A program made the translations under genes and the position numbers. Below are positions 32,463-41,366 of a stretch of 64,000 nt of DNA, one piece after another. Source of the stretch: Streptomyces flavidovirens DSM 40150 (GTDB lineage: Bacteria; Actinomycetota; Actinomycetes; Streptomycetales; Streptomycetaceae); NCBI RefSeq assembly GCF_000429085.1, contig NZ_AUBE01000005.1, positions 124,001-188,000 of the forward strand, in the 5' to 3' direction. How positions within the stretch are numbered: the stretch's first letter is position 1; each line of letters begins with the position of its first letter. The notes beneath the pieces are model-generated. The model did no database searches and was not told the DNA's origin. It saw only the letters and a list, made by a program, of their open reading frames with translations.

Positions 32463-33734
32463 ATGACATGTCGGATCCGGAACCGCAAAGCCACTGGGGG
32501 GATTGTGGACACTCCAGCCGTGTCCCTCGATGTGGGGTCGGCGGCCCAGGCCGCAGCCTCGATCTTCAACACCCGACAGCAGATCAAGGCCGCCGAACGG
32601 GCCATGGCCTCCCAGCAGGACTTCGAGCGGGCCCAGGCGGGAGTCCGCTTCAACCGAGAACTTCAGCTGGAGGCCGTCCGGCACATGCGCCTGGCCGACC
32701 TCGCCGAACTCGACAGCCGCCTGCGTCAGGACAACGACCTCGCGGCGCTTCAGGCAAGGAAGCTCTTCGACACCTACCCGGTGGAGGAGGGCCCCGGGCA
32801 CCTGAGGCAGAGCCTACGTTTGCTTTCCGCCGACCTCTCCACCCTGCCGCTGGTGGTCCTCCTGCCGACCTTCCACGGATCACCCGACGGCACGTGGGAG
32901 GGGCTGCGCGGCGCGGTCGTCGACGCGCTGCGTCGGCGATTGGCGACCGACGGCCTGATCGAACTCCAAGACTCCCTGCGGACGTTCAGCTGGCCGCACG
33001 CCGCTTTCTACTGGAACGACCTTTACGGCATCCCGACCCTGATAGTGCAGGTCCGCTACTTCCGCGACGTTCTCGACGTCAGTTTGGGGGGCTGCCATCT
33101 GCGGCCCAAAACTGAATCGCCCGCCGAGGCACTGCACAGCGTCTACCGCCACCGCATCGCGCGCCCGGAACGGTGGACACCCGAGTCGATCGAGGACCTC
33201 AATGCCAAGGCACCCAAGAGCCATCTGCTGGCCGTTCCGAAGGATGAGGCCGGCCAGTTGGGGCTGGACGTCGAGATCGCGGCCCGCGCCGTCACCGCGG
33301 TCGTGACCGCCGCGGTCGACGCGTACTATCTGGGCAACTCCGTCCGCTACCCTCAGCACTTCGACGAGGCCGCGGCCATGCTCGGCCCAACCGCGCTCAC
33401 CGAATGGCCCGCGGACTTGGGCGTGCCGCTCAGCCGGGTCGCCGACCCTGCGTTTCATCTGCTGAAGGTCGCCACCCGCCAGGCGAGCAGAGGGCAGGCC
33501 AGCCAGGCCATCGTCTCGCTGCGCCATTCGTTGGCAATTCTCAGCCACCCTGACTACGCAGTGACCGGCCCGCCTTTCCCCCCGGTCGCCGAGGCGGCAG
33601 AGCACCTGCCCGCCACCGGTCCGCTCTACGCCCAGGCCTTGCGCAATGCCATCAACGCCACGGCCGACGCCCTGAGTGACCACGATCCGCTGCGCCGGGA
33701 ACTGGACGACATGTCAGGAGCCCTGCATGACTGA
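32463..33734 (+). CDS. Unknown protein paired with dynamin-like GTPase
   Basis: The family is not recognised. The protein has 423 residues (ATG at 32463) or 409 if it starts at GTG 32505, which has a G-rich sequence directly before it. Residues 30-105 are Ala/Gln/Glu/Arg-rich and probably a long helix or coiled coil (FNTRQQIKAAERAMASQQDF, HMRLADLAELDSRLRQDN). The middle part (residues 120-210) looks like a folded alpha/beta domain with several aromatic residues (FSWPHAAFYWNDLYG). The C-terminal half is helical. No signal peptide or TM helix is evident. Its last eight bases overlap the GTPase start (ATGACTGA), so the two are translated together and likely act together. The operon lies between transposase relics. 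Confidence 0.75.
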   Translation: MTCRIRNRKATGGIVDTPAVSLDVGSAAQAAASIFNTRQQIKAAERAMASQQDFERAQAGVRFNRELQLEAVRHMRLADLAELDSRLRQDNDLAALQARKLFDTYPVEEGPGHLRQSLRLLSADLSTLPLVVLLPTFHGSPDGTWEGLRGAVVDALRRRLATDGLIELQDSLRTFSWPHAAFYWNDLYGIPTLIVQVRYFRDVLDVSLGGCHLRPKTESPAEALHSVYRHRIARPERWTPESIEDLNAKAPKSHLLAVPKDEAGQLGLDVEIAARAVTAVVTAAVDAYYLGNSVRYPQHFDEAAAMLGPTALTEWPADLGVPLSRVADPAFHLLKVATRQASRGQASQAIVSLRHSLAILSHPDYAVTGPPFPPVAEAAEHLPATGPLYAQALRNAINATADALSDHDPLRRELDDMSGALHD

Positions 33735-35580
33735 CCAGCCGCCGATCACGCCCATCACACCCATTACGCCGGTCATCGACATGCTGGCCGTCATGGACCG
33801 CCACAGCGGGCTGCTGCCACTGCCCGCGCCCGGGCTCCGCGCTTCGTTGAACGCGGTACGGCGGGCCTACGAACGCAGCCACTTGGCCGTCGTCGGACCG
33901 GAAGGCGCCGGGAAATCCACTCTGATCAACGCCCTGGTGGGGACAGAGGTCGCCCCCACCTCTGCCTACCTGCCCGGCACCGTGGCTCCGGTCCACGTGG
34001 TCTACGGCGATCACCCGGCACCGCGTTTCAAGGTTTTTCACATGCACGAAGTGGCCGGCCCTACCACGATCGACACCGACCGGCAGGACTTCGAGCGGTG
34101 GATGCTCCAGGACCACAACCCTGGCAACTGCCGCCGCGTTCTGCGCGGCGAAATCAGCCTACGAGCCGACCTGCTGCGGGACGGGCTCCGGCTGGTCGAC
34201 CTCCCGGGCGCCAACAGCGTGTCACCCGTGGTTTCCGCGCAGACGGCCGAAGACCTGGAGGGCAGCGCCTTCACCGCGGTACTCGTCAATCTCGGCCGCG
34301 TCAGTATCGCCGCCGTGACCGACGTTCTGCGACAGCTCGCCGACAGCCCATACGACGTGAAGGTCGCCGCCGTCGTCTTTAACGAGGCCGACGCCAGGCT
34401 GCTCACGCCGGAGCGGTTGACGGACCACCTCACGATGCGCCGACGCAGCGTCACCGAGTGCCTGCTGCCCGTCGACCGGGACGACGCCCTCGGCGTCAGC
34501 ACGGCGGGGACGTACACCCTGCACCTGCCGTCCCTGCTCAGGTCTCCTCACCACGGGGACCGGGGCCCGGGCACCGAGCAGTCGGCACAGTGGACTGCCT
34601 TCCGGACCGAGGTCGCCGAACAGGTACGCCGGAACGTGTCGGTGACCGCGGTGGCCGCTGCACGGCAGGCGCTGCCGCTGCTGGATGGAGCGCTCGCGGA
34701 CCGGGTCAGGCTGATCGACGGGGTCCTCGGGCACACAGTCACAACGGAGACCGCCGAGACCGTGCGCCGAGAGGTGGCTGAGTCGACGCGCGATCTCCTG
34801 TACGAGACGGAGTCGAGCCTCCGCAACGAAGACTGGTTCGCATTCGAACCGAGCATGCTCCGGGTGGCCGACCGGCTGCGCCGTGGATTCGACACCATCG
34901 AAGGCCAGCTCAGCACACGTTGGGCGCTGGCCAAGGCCGAGGCCGCGGCCGTCGAGAGCGAGCTCCAGCAGCTCTTGGCCGAGGCACAGAACTCCCTGGC
35001 AGCGGCGGTCGCACCGTCCTTCGCACGGCTCGCCGCCCGTTTGGAGCAGGTCACGGAGGAGGGCGTCGCGGCCTTCGACGCCCGGATCCCGGTCGGCGCC
35101 ACGGAGACGTCCGGTACCGCGGAGGATATACGTACCTTCCGGGTCGGGACCTACGATTACACGAGCATGGGGGATGCGTGGGCCGAGCTGGCAAACGACG
35201 GGAAGATGGGGCTCGCACTGGCTTTGTTGCCCACGACCTGGGGCATGTGCGCGGGCTTCCACTACCTCGGCGGTGGGCACCTGGGCTATACCCGACGGAG
35301 GATGCGCGGGACGTGCAAGGAGATCGACAGCAACCTGGCGCCCGCAAGCGTCAACGGCTATTCTCCCGCCTGGCTGGAAATCCGCCTCGACATGGTCGCC
35401 AAGGCCAGCGACGAAGCAAGTCGGAGGCTCGCCGGGAGCGCAGCCGAGGCTACCGGAGTCCGCCCACGCAGTACTGACAACCTCACACGCCACCGTCAGG
35501 CCATCGAAGCCGCCCGCAAGGAACTGGCAGCGTGGCAAGGCCGCCTCGACGCGTCGGTCACTCGCCAGTCACATGGTTGA
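33727..35580 (+). CDS. Dynamin-like large GTPase
   Basis: A 617-residue protein with an N-terminal GTPase domain and a long helical remainder, the pattern of bacterial dynamin-like proteins. G1 is GPEGAGKSTLIN near residue 57, a G2 threonine is in LPGTVAP near residue 85, G3 is LVDLPGAN near residue 156, and the G4 position reads VVFNEAD near residue 216, in place of the usual NKxD/TKxD. Residues 300-480 are helical, with Ala/Glu-rich heptads. A hydrophobic stretch near 491-520 (MGLALALLPTTWGMCAGF) could be the membrane-inserting paddle. The start overlaps the upstream gene. Bacterial dynamins remodel membranes; some act in septation, vesicle release or phage resistance. Location among IS relics favours an accessory role. 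Confidence 0.85.
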   Translation: MTDQPPITPITPITPVIDMLAVMDRHSGLLPLPAPGLRASLNAVRRAYERSHLAVVGPEGAGKSTLINALVGTEVAPTSAYLPGTVAPVHVVYGDHPAPRFKVFHMHEVAGPTTIDTDRQDFERWMLQDHNPGNCRRVLRGEISLRADLLRDGLRLVDLPGANSVSPVVSAQTAEDLEGSAFTAVLVNLGRVSIAAVTDVLRQLADSPYDVKVAAVVFNEADARLLTPERLTDHLTMRRRSVTECLLPVDRDDALGVSTAGTYTLHLPSLLRSPHHGDRGPGTEQSAQWTAFRTEVAEQVRRNVSVTAVAAARQALPLLDGALADRVRLIDGVLGHTVTTETAETVRREVAESTRDLLYETESSLRNEDWFAFEPSMLRVADRLRRGFDTIEGQLSTRWALAKAEAAAVESELQQLLAEAQNSLAAAVAPSFARLAARLEQVTEEGVAAFDARIPVGATETSGTAEDIRTFRVGTYDYTSMGDAWAELANDGKMGLALALLPTTWGMCAGFHYLGGGHLGYTRRRMRGTCKEIDSNLAPASVNGYSPAWLEIRLDMVAKASDEASRRLAGSAAEATGVRPRSTDNLTRHRQAIEAARKELAAWQGRLDASVTRQSHG

Positions 35581-36015
35581 GAGTTGCTTCAGCACCACAT
35601 GTAGTGGAGGGCCTAGGTGGACCGGTCGGCTGCGTTGCCTCCCCAGACAGTCCAGGGTGCAGGGGGCTGCCGGGGCCTGGGCGGCGATGGCGTCGAGCCG
35701 GAAGCCATCGGCATTGCCGTTACAGGGTGTCCAGTGAATCCAGCGCCGGTCGAACACGTTGCGAGCCCAGGACCGCTGGTCCTGGGCTCGCTCCCGTATC
35801 CGCGGGGGGCGGATGTTCACGCACGCGGTGCTCTGTTCAACGGTGGCCCATCGCCCCGGTTATGGCACCGGCGGCCGGCCCCGACAGGTCCTCCCTGGGG
35901 TCGACCCCGCGTCACACTCCGGTGAGTCCGAGACGGCGGGCCCGCTCCTCTACGGCGGCGCCTACGAACGGGTGGTCTCGGGCGCCGCATCGCCAGACGC
36001 TCAGAAGGAACTGGG
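35581..36015. other. Gap after GTPase operon; hairpin only
   Basis: No gene was recognised in these 435 bases. The only distinct element is the perfect hairpin at 35761-35791. A minus-strand open stretch (35569-35820) has no family resemblance and overlaps the GTPase end. Confidence 0.5.
35761..35791. repeat. Perfect 31-base hairpin
   Basis: GCGAGCCCAGGACC (35761-35774), loop GCT, and its exact complement (35778-35791) form a 14-bp perfect stem. It lies 180 bases after the GTPase stop and before the ISAzo13-like relic. It may be a terminator, a lost IS end or a structured repeat. Confidence 0.6.
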
Positions 36016-36510
36016 AACAGCGGCTGTGAATGGGAGCCGAGAGGCCAGCCGGTGTGGGTCGACACCCACAACTTCCCTGACCGTGAACTGGGTAGAGCGG
36101 TGCCCTACGACATCTACGACGTCGCAGCGAAGACCGGCTGGGTCAGCGTGGGGACCGACCACGACACCGCCGCGTTCGCCGTCGAATCCATCCGCCGCTG
36201 GTGGACCGGAGCCGCGCGGGCCGCCTATCCGACGGCCGGCTGACTGCTAATCACCGCCGACGCCGGCGGGTCCAACGGCTACCGCATCCGTACCTGGAAG
36301 ACCGAACTCGCCCGGTTTGCGGGTGAGGCCGCACTGGCGATCACGGTCTGCCACCTGCCTCCCGGAACAGCGAAGTGGAACCGGATCGAGCACCGTCCTG
36401 CCGAACTCGACACCAACTCGTGCCCACCGGCATCCAGGTACCTCAGGCCGGACCTCAGTGAACGGGCTGGGTCGCCTCACGCAGCTTTCACTGCGGAGAC
36501 CCTGAACTGA
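36016..36510 (+). mobile_element. ISAzo13-like transposase remnant with internal stop
   Basis: The plus strand reads NSGCEWEPRGQPVWVDTHNF, then GRAVPYDIYDVAAKTGWVSV, TDHDTAAFAVESIRRWW, YPTAG, a TGA (36241-36243, probably from CGA), LLITADAGGSNGYRIRTWK and CHLPPGTAKWNRIEHR. This order is that of ISAzo13-family transposases. After the IEHR segment a deletion jumps to AELDTNS near the normal C-terminus. The N-terminal half is missing. It is a dead element marking past insertion beside the GTPase operon. Confidence 0.75.
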
Positions 36511-36515
36511 CCGGG

Positions 36516-36716
36516 ATGACCCGCCAACAGCTCAGCGAACTCATTGACGCCCTGACGCCTGCGCTGGAGGTCCAACGCGAGGAAGTACTCCGCACACGTC
36601 GTGGCCACGAGCCTCTGGTCGCGCCCGGAACAGGCGCCAAAGCCAAGCTAACCCCAGCCGAGCGGATCCTGGCCACCGCGCTCCACCTGCGCGGATCGGG
36701 ACCGCCGGGTGGGTGA
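36516..36716 (+). mobile_element. Transposase N-terminal fragment
   Basis: An intact 66-codon frame (MTRQQLSELIDALTPALEVQ then RRGHEPLVAPGTGAKAKLTP and ERILATALHLRGSG) matches the opening helices of IS5-group transposases found in streptomycetes (the LTPADRILATVLHLRK pattern). It ends where the helix-turn-helix should follow, so it is a truncated copy lying five bases after the ISAzo13-like relic. Confidence 0.55.
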
Positions 36717-36824
36717 ATCCGGTGATGAGGGTCATTCGCGCCGGCCCCAGCGTGGGCCACACACGGAGGAACTCTTCGTTCCATATGGCCTTGGTCACGG
36801 AGGGAGCGGTCGGCGGTGGCAATT

Positions 36825-36847
36825 GGTCCATCCCCGCATGCGCGGGG
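36825..36847 (+). repeat. Single CRISPR type I-E-like repeat unit
   Basis: GGTCCATCCCCGCATGCGCGGGG resembles the core of actinobacterial type I-E CRISPR repeats (CATCCCCGCATGCGCGGGGAGCAC pattern). Only one unit was found: no second copy occurs at the expected 61-base distance and no cas genes are in the window. It lies 104 bases before the NACHT-type gene. It may be a relic or chance similarity. Confidence 0.35.
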
Positions 36848-36950
36848 GCATCGACCCCGTGCCCGCGGGCGCGGCGGGGGCACAGGCCGTGACTGCGCTG
36901 GTCGGGTGAATGAGGGTGGAGCGGCCACCTGACACGGAACCAGTCACCAC

Positions 36951-39900
36951 GTGAACGTTGGAAGGAGTCCTTCGCGTCGGCTGATGCAGCAGGGGTACGG
37001 CAAGGCCCGGCCGTGGCGGGTCCGCAAGAGCGGGTGGTACTACGTGTCGCTCGCGGCGACGGTCGTGGGCACTCTGATCCTGCTGTTCCTGGCCGTGACT
37101 GCGTTGGTCACGCTGGTGAACGACAGGGCGTTCTGGACGCCCATCGAGGGGCTCGACGAGCACTGCAAGAAGAGCGGCTACGCCTGCAACGTCCTCCAGT
37201 CGCTGATCATGCCGTTCCTCACTCTCTCCCTGGCCACCGTCGCGTACCTCTCCTTCCGGTTCGCCCGGGTGCGCAGGGCGTATCTGAGGAAAGCCCGGGA
37301 AGAGCCGCACGAGCTGGTGGAGACGGCGGGTGGCATCCTCGGCAGGGTCGTGGGCCGCGACCAGCTGTGCGAGGTCCTCATGGAGGACCAGCGGGACAGC
37401 CGGTTCCGCCGTACGCATGTCGTGGTCGGCGGCGTCGGTACGGGCAAGACGGCACTGATCGTGCTGTTGACGGAGCAGCTCGCCCGGCGCAAGGCACTTC
37501 CCGTGCCGCTGCGGCTGCGGAACGCCGACAAAGACCTGGATTTCCGCCGGCTGGCCTTTGAACGGTTCTCCCGAGAGGTGCAGGGCTACATCCGTTCCGA
37601 CGCCGAGGCGGAGAAGGCGTGGCGCCGGCTGTGGCAGCAGGGACGGATCGTCGTCCTCGCGGACGGCCTGGAGGAGGCGCTGGCCGGTGAGGACATGGCG
37701 GAGGAGCGCGACAGCGTCATCCGGCTGGCGATCCGACGGGCCACCGACGAACGGCTGCCGCTCATCATCACCTCACGCCCGCACGACTCGCTTCGCGGGA
37801 TGGAAGCCTCCCTCACGGACCTGGAACCGCTGAGTGAGGAGGCCGCGCTCACGTACATCTCCTCCGGCAACGCCTGGGAGGACCGGCAGCGGCTGGACTG
37901 GATCGTCGAGAAGGCCGGCATCGCGGAGGCGCCCACGTATTTGCAGATCGCCAGTGAACTCCATGAGGAGGGCCTGCTGGAGCGCGCCCTTACCGCCCGC
38001 TCCGAAGAGGAGGCGGTGGAGACGCGCGGCGGGGATCGGGCGGCACTGCGCTACCACCTGCTGGACACCTGGATCGCCGCCCTGATCAGCGGACGCTTCC
38101 GGCCCGAACTGCCACTGGGACAGGATGAGCGGCGGGCGGTCATCCACTACCTGTCCGCGCTCGCGTGCGCGGGCCTGGCCTCGGATTCCTGCGAAGTGCA
38201 CTTCACCGACGTGGTGGACGAGCAGAACCCCTCGCGGCCCCGCTACCCCGAGATCCTGGCGGAGTTGGTGCGAAGGGTCGAGGACAGCAGGCTGGACGTT
38301 CGCCTCGCCGCACACTGGGGGGCGCGCATGGGACTGGTGGAGGTCAGCGGTGACAAGGTCCGCTTCCAGCACAGCGTGATCCAGGCCCACCTCGGAGCAC
38401 GCTTCATGAACGCCGTGATCCATCCGGAAGTCCCCACCAACTCCAGGGAGGGACGCTTCTTCCCCGCGGCGCTCGAAAGGCCGGGCCGGGAACTGCTGAT
38501 CGCCATGGTGCTCTACTCCCGTACGCCGGAGGGTTCCTGCCGCCACGCGGAGGAGGCGCACAGCGAGCAGGAGGCGGAGGCGGAGGCGCACGGCGGCGGA
38601 CAGCTGTGGTGCCCCGTGTCCGCCGCACGCGATCTCCTGGTGCGGGCGGCCTGCAAGGCGCAGATGGCGACCGGGGAGGACACACCTGATTCCGGCGAGA
38701 GCACGGAACCACAAGGACGGACATCGGAGCGGCAAGGCCAGGCCCCGGACGCGCGGCAGCTGTCCGGTCGTACGCTGCATGCCAAGGCGCTCGAGCTGTA
38801 CGCCGCCGCCCTGGAGATCGACAGCGTGGACGCCGAACCGCAGCAGCACCTCATCGCCATGCGGCTGACCACGGCCTGGCCGGACCTGCGTGCCCGCGAT
38901 CCGCACACTCTGCGCGTCGCGAAAGGGCTGTTGGTCTCCCGCTTCGGCGACGCCATGCGTGGCGTCGCACGGAAGCGCACCGTGGTCCCCGCCTACCTGG
39001 AACTCTTCGAAATCGCGCGCCTGGAACCGTCGTACCCCATCCGCGTCGCCATCGCACAGGAGATCGGCGCGGGCGGTGACAGCGCCTTCGCAGTGTTGCA
39101 GGCTCGGTTGCGCGGCCCGGAAGTCGACCGGGACGAGAGGATGGACCGCGACCCGAACTGGATGCTCGACCTGTGGGAGACCCAGGAGCCCGAGACGGAC
39201 GCGCAGGGGGAGCGCCGAGGGCACCGTCGGGCGGAGCGCGACGGGGAGCACTCCCCATGGGAGATGCGCGAACGCGAGCAACGGCGGCGCGAGGAGCGCA
39301 GGCAGGAGGAGTCCGAACGGGAGGGGGAGGAACAACAGTGGCGGGACAACACCATGTGCGCGTGGCTGGTCCCCCTGCTTGTCGGCTCCGTCACGACACA
39401 GCGCCACCAGAACACGCCCTACGAGTTCCTGGAAAGCTGGGTACGCCGAGTCGGTGCACCCGACGGGTCGGGCGCACCCGCGCTCGACCTGACCGTGGAG
39501 GTCGCTCTTGCCCAGGGCTTCAAGTACGCGGCGAACCGCCGCCACCGCCATCCACATGCCCGCACCGAGGCCCGCGAGTACCTCAGCGGGCAGGCCTGGG
39601 ACATGCTCAAGCGCACCAATTTCTGGTTCACCCGCCTCACCCTCCTGCACGCGCTGACCCTGTGGGACCTGCCCGACGGGGTCACGGTGACGCGCCCCAT
39701 GCACGGACAGGGTTCCGACCCAGAGGAACAGGTCCGTCAGTGGCTGGCCATCCCGGATGGCAAAGAGGAGCACCCGTTCGTCGAGGAAGCCGCCCAGCTC
39801 TGCGTGTGGGCCCTGGAGACCGGGCAGCCCGAGCGGTTCCTCTGGATCGACGAATCCGGTGTCGCCGCCCACGTCGGCTCGCAGACGGCGCCGCAGGGCG

Positions 39901-40379
39901 AGGCACGCAAGCACCAGTTGTGGATCCCGCCCTCCACCGGCTGGAGCACCCTGCACCCGCGCGCCCAACAGCTCCTCGCGGACGTGCTCCTGCTCCTCAA
40001 CCTCGCCGAGCGGGGCGACTGGCCCAAGGACCGCCTCCGGCGCCTTCGGCACACGGCACGACCGGACCTGCCGCCGTGCCTGACCCGGGACCGCAACCCG
40101 CTCGACCCAGGTCGTACGGTCGTCCGTACGGCCGCCTCCCAGGCCGGCTCCAACTGTCGTGACGACTGCGCGTTCGAGCTGTGCCCATACCCGCCCAAGG
40201 GCCTCGACGGTCACCGGGTCGAGCTGAGCGAGGCCCTCTGCCGGGCGCAGTCCACCCTGCTGTCACGGTCCTTCCTCCGCCCTCAGGCACCGTGGCAGCG
40301 ACGCACGAACGTCGCCCAGCTGCGCCAGTTCTGGGAGCGAATGGGGCAGCGGGCACAGGACAACCCCCGACCCCGCTGA
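36951..40379 (+). CDS. Membrane-anchored NACHT/STAND-type NTPase
   Basis: A 1142-residue protein. Two N-terminal TM helices (near residues 30-56 and 82-106) bracket a short extracellular loop with two cysteines (HCKKSGYAC). The NTPase follows: Walker A VVVGGVGTGKTALIV near residue 158, Walker B RIVVLADGLEEAL near residue 232, and the sensor PLIITSRP near residue 270, in the layout of NACHT domains. A helical region follows. Residues 500-1142 hold acidic, coiled-coil-rich and repeat-like helical sequence (EREQRRREERRQEESE near residue 770) that may be the sensor part. The GTG start has no ribosome site; ATG 36984 follows GGAAGGAG at long spacing and may be the true start. NACHT proteins are known in bacterial antiphage defence and regulation. 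No partner gene is fused or overlapping. Confidence 0.8.
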   Translation: MNVGRSPSRRLMQQGYGKARPWRVRKSGWYYVSLAATVVGTLILLFLAVTALVTLVNDRAFWTPIEGLDEHCKKSGYACNVLQSLIMPFLTLSLATVAYLSFRFARVRRAYLRKAREEPHELVETAGGILGRVVGRDQLCEVLMEDQRDSRFRRTHVVVGGVGTGKTALIVLLTEQLARRKALPVPLRLRNADKDLDFRRLAFERFSREVQGYIRSDAEAEKAWRRLWQQGRIVVLADGLEEALAGEDMAEERDSVIRLAIRRATDERLPLIITSRPHDSLRGMEASLTDLEPLSEEAALTYISSGNAWEDRQRLDWIVEKAGIAEAPTYLQIASELHEEGLLERALTARSEEEAVETRGGDRAALRYHLLDTWIAALISGRFRPELPLGQDERRAVIHYLSALACAGLASDSCEVHFTDVVDEQNPSRPRYPEILAELVRRVEDSRLDVRLAAHWGARMGLVEVSGDKVRFQHSVIQAHLGARFMNAVIHPEVPTNSREGRFFPAALERPGRELLIAMVLYSRTPEGSCRHAEEAHSEQEAEAEAHGGGQLWCPVSAARDLLVRAACKAQMATGEDTPDSGESTEPQGRTSERQGQAPDARQLSGRTLHAKALELYAAALEIDSVDAEPQQHLIAMRLTTAWPDLRARDPHTLRVAKGLLVSRFGDAMRGVARKRTVVPAYLELFEIARLEPSYPIRVAIAQEIGAGGDSAFAVLQARLRGPEVDRDERMDRDPNWMLDLWETQEPETDAQGERRGHRRAERDGEHSPWEMREREQRRREERRQEESEREGEEQQWRDNTMCAWLVPLLVGSVTTQRHQNTPYEFLESWVRRVGAPDGSGAPALDLTVEVALAQGFKYAANRRHRHPHARTEAREYLSGQAWDMLKRTNFWFTRLTLLHALTLWDLPDGVTVTRPMHGQGSDPEEQVRQWLAIPDGKEEHPFVEEAAQLCVWALETGQPERFLWIDESGVAAHVGSQTAPQGEARKHQLWIPPSTGWSTLHPRAQQLLADVLLLLNLAERGDWPKDRLRRLRHTARPDLPPCLTRDRNPLDPGRTVVRTAASQAGSNCRDDCAFELCPYPPKGLDGHRVELSEALCRAQSTLLSRSFLRPQAPWQRRTNVAQLRQFWERMGQRAQDNPRPR

Positions 40380-40574
40380 CGCCGTGGCGGACGTACTGGG
40401 TGAAATACCTGGTTCCGGCGCGGACGCTCGCCTCCTTCGTCCCGATGCTTCGCAGCACGGAGGGGGATGGTAGCCCCAAGCGCAACCGGCGTACGGCACA
40501 CCGTCCGCACCCACGCCCTGGCCGCAGCGCAGCACCTCTGCAACGACCGACCGGCGGGGACGGAGCCGAGGGTG
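40380..40574. other. Short convergent gap, nothing recognised
   Basis: Between the convergent NACHT-type and SDR genes no gene, strong hairpin or operator-like site was found. Confidence 0.4.
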
Positions 40575-41366
40575 TCAGCGTTTGTGGCGTTGTCCCCTGA
40601 CGAGCTGTTCGGTGGTCTTGTCGGCGCCGATGCGGCGTTGGATGGCGGCGGTCAGGCTTGGGGCGGCGCCGCCGAGCAGGGCGATCAGGCGCAGGTTCAA
40701 CGGGGCCACGTCCACTTCGGCCACGTTGTTCTCGATGGCTCGTATGGTCGCGCGGGCCACGTCCTTGGGTGACCGGGTGCCGACGCCGCGGGGCAGGGTC
40801 GCGCCGGAATCGGCGAACATGCCCGCCTCGCTGATGTAGCCGGGGAAGAGGGTGGAGACACCGACGTTGTGGGGCCGCATGTCCTCGCGGAGCGCGAGGG
40901 CGAATCCGCGCATCCCGAACTTGGTGGCGTTGTAGAGGGAGGACTGCGCGGAAGCGGTCTTGCCGGAGAGTGAGGAGATGAAGACCAGGTGACCGCGACG
41001 GCGGGCGGCCATGCGTTGTCCGGTCAGCTTCGCCATGACGATGGGCGCGCGGAGGTTGACGTCGAGCGCGCGGTCGATCTCGCTGATGGAGTAGTCGGCG
41101 AGTAGACCGTTCGCCGGCAGCGCGGCGTTGGCCACGAGAACGTCGATCTCGCCTGCCTCCGCTAACAGTTCCTCGATCGAGTCCCGGTCGGCCAGGTCGG
41201 CGGGGAGGGCCTGGCCGCCCAGTTTCTCAGCCAGCGGCTCAAGTATGTCCGTACGGCGGCCGGTGAGTACCACCTCGCCGCCGCGGGCGGCCAGGGCCCC
41301 CGCCAGCGCCTGCCCGATCCCGCCGGTGGCTCCCGTCACCAACACCTTCGCGCCGCGCAGATCCAT
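40575..41366 (-). CDS. Short-chain dehydrogenase/reductase
   Basis: An NAD(P)-dependent oxidoreductase of 263 residues. The cofactor motif VTGATGGIGQA is at residues 9-19, LVANAALP near residue 85 corresponds to NNAG, and the catalytic Ser and YxxxK are in FISSLSGKTASAQSSLYNAT near residues 137-156. The C-terminal extension with RAIENNVAEVDVAPLNLRL resembles SDRs of the DltE/YqjQ kind. The ATG at 41366 has AGGAG upstream. It stands alone; the nearest upstream sequence on its strand is an apparent AraC-type fragment. The substrate is unknown. Confidence 0.9.
   Translation of the reverse strand: MDLRGAKVLVTGATGGIGQALAGALAARGGEVVLTGRRTDILEPLAEKLGGQALPADLADRDSIEELLAEAGEIDVLVANAALPANGLLADYSISEIDRALDVNLRAPIVMAKLTGQRMAARRRGHLVFISSLSGKTASAQSSLYNATKFGMRGFALALREDMRPHNVGVSTLFPGYISEAGMFADSGATLPRGVGTRSPKDVARATIRAIENNVAEVDVAPLNLRLIALLGGAAPSLTAAIQRRIGADKTTEQLVRGQRHKR

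Noticed and set aside
36825..36950. A CRISPR array
   Set aside because: Only one repeat-like unit was seen, with no regular spacing of further units and no cas genes in the window.
38513..40214. Long minus-strand frames opposite the NACHT-type gene
   Set aside because: These are antisense shadows. The plus strand shows TM helices and NTPase motifs in one continuous frame.
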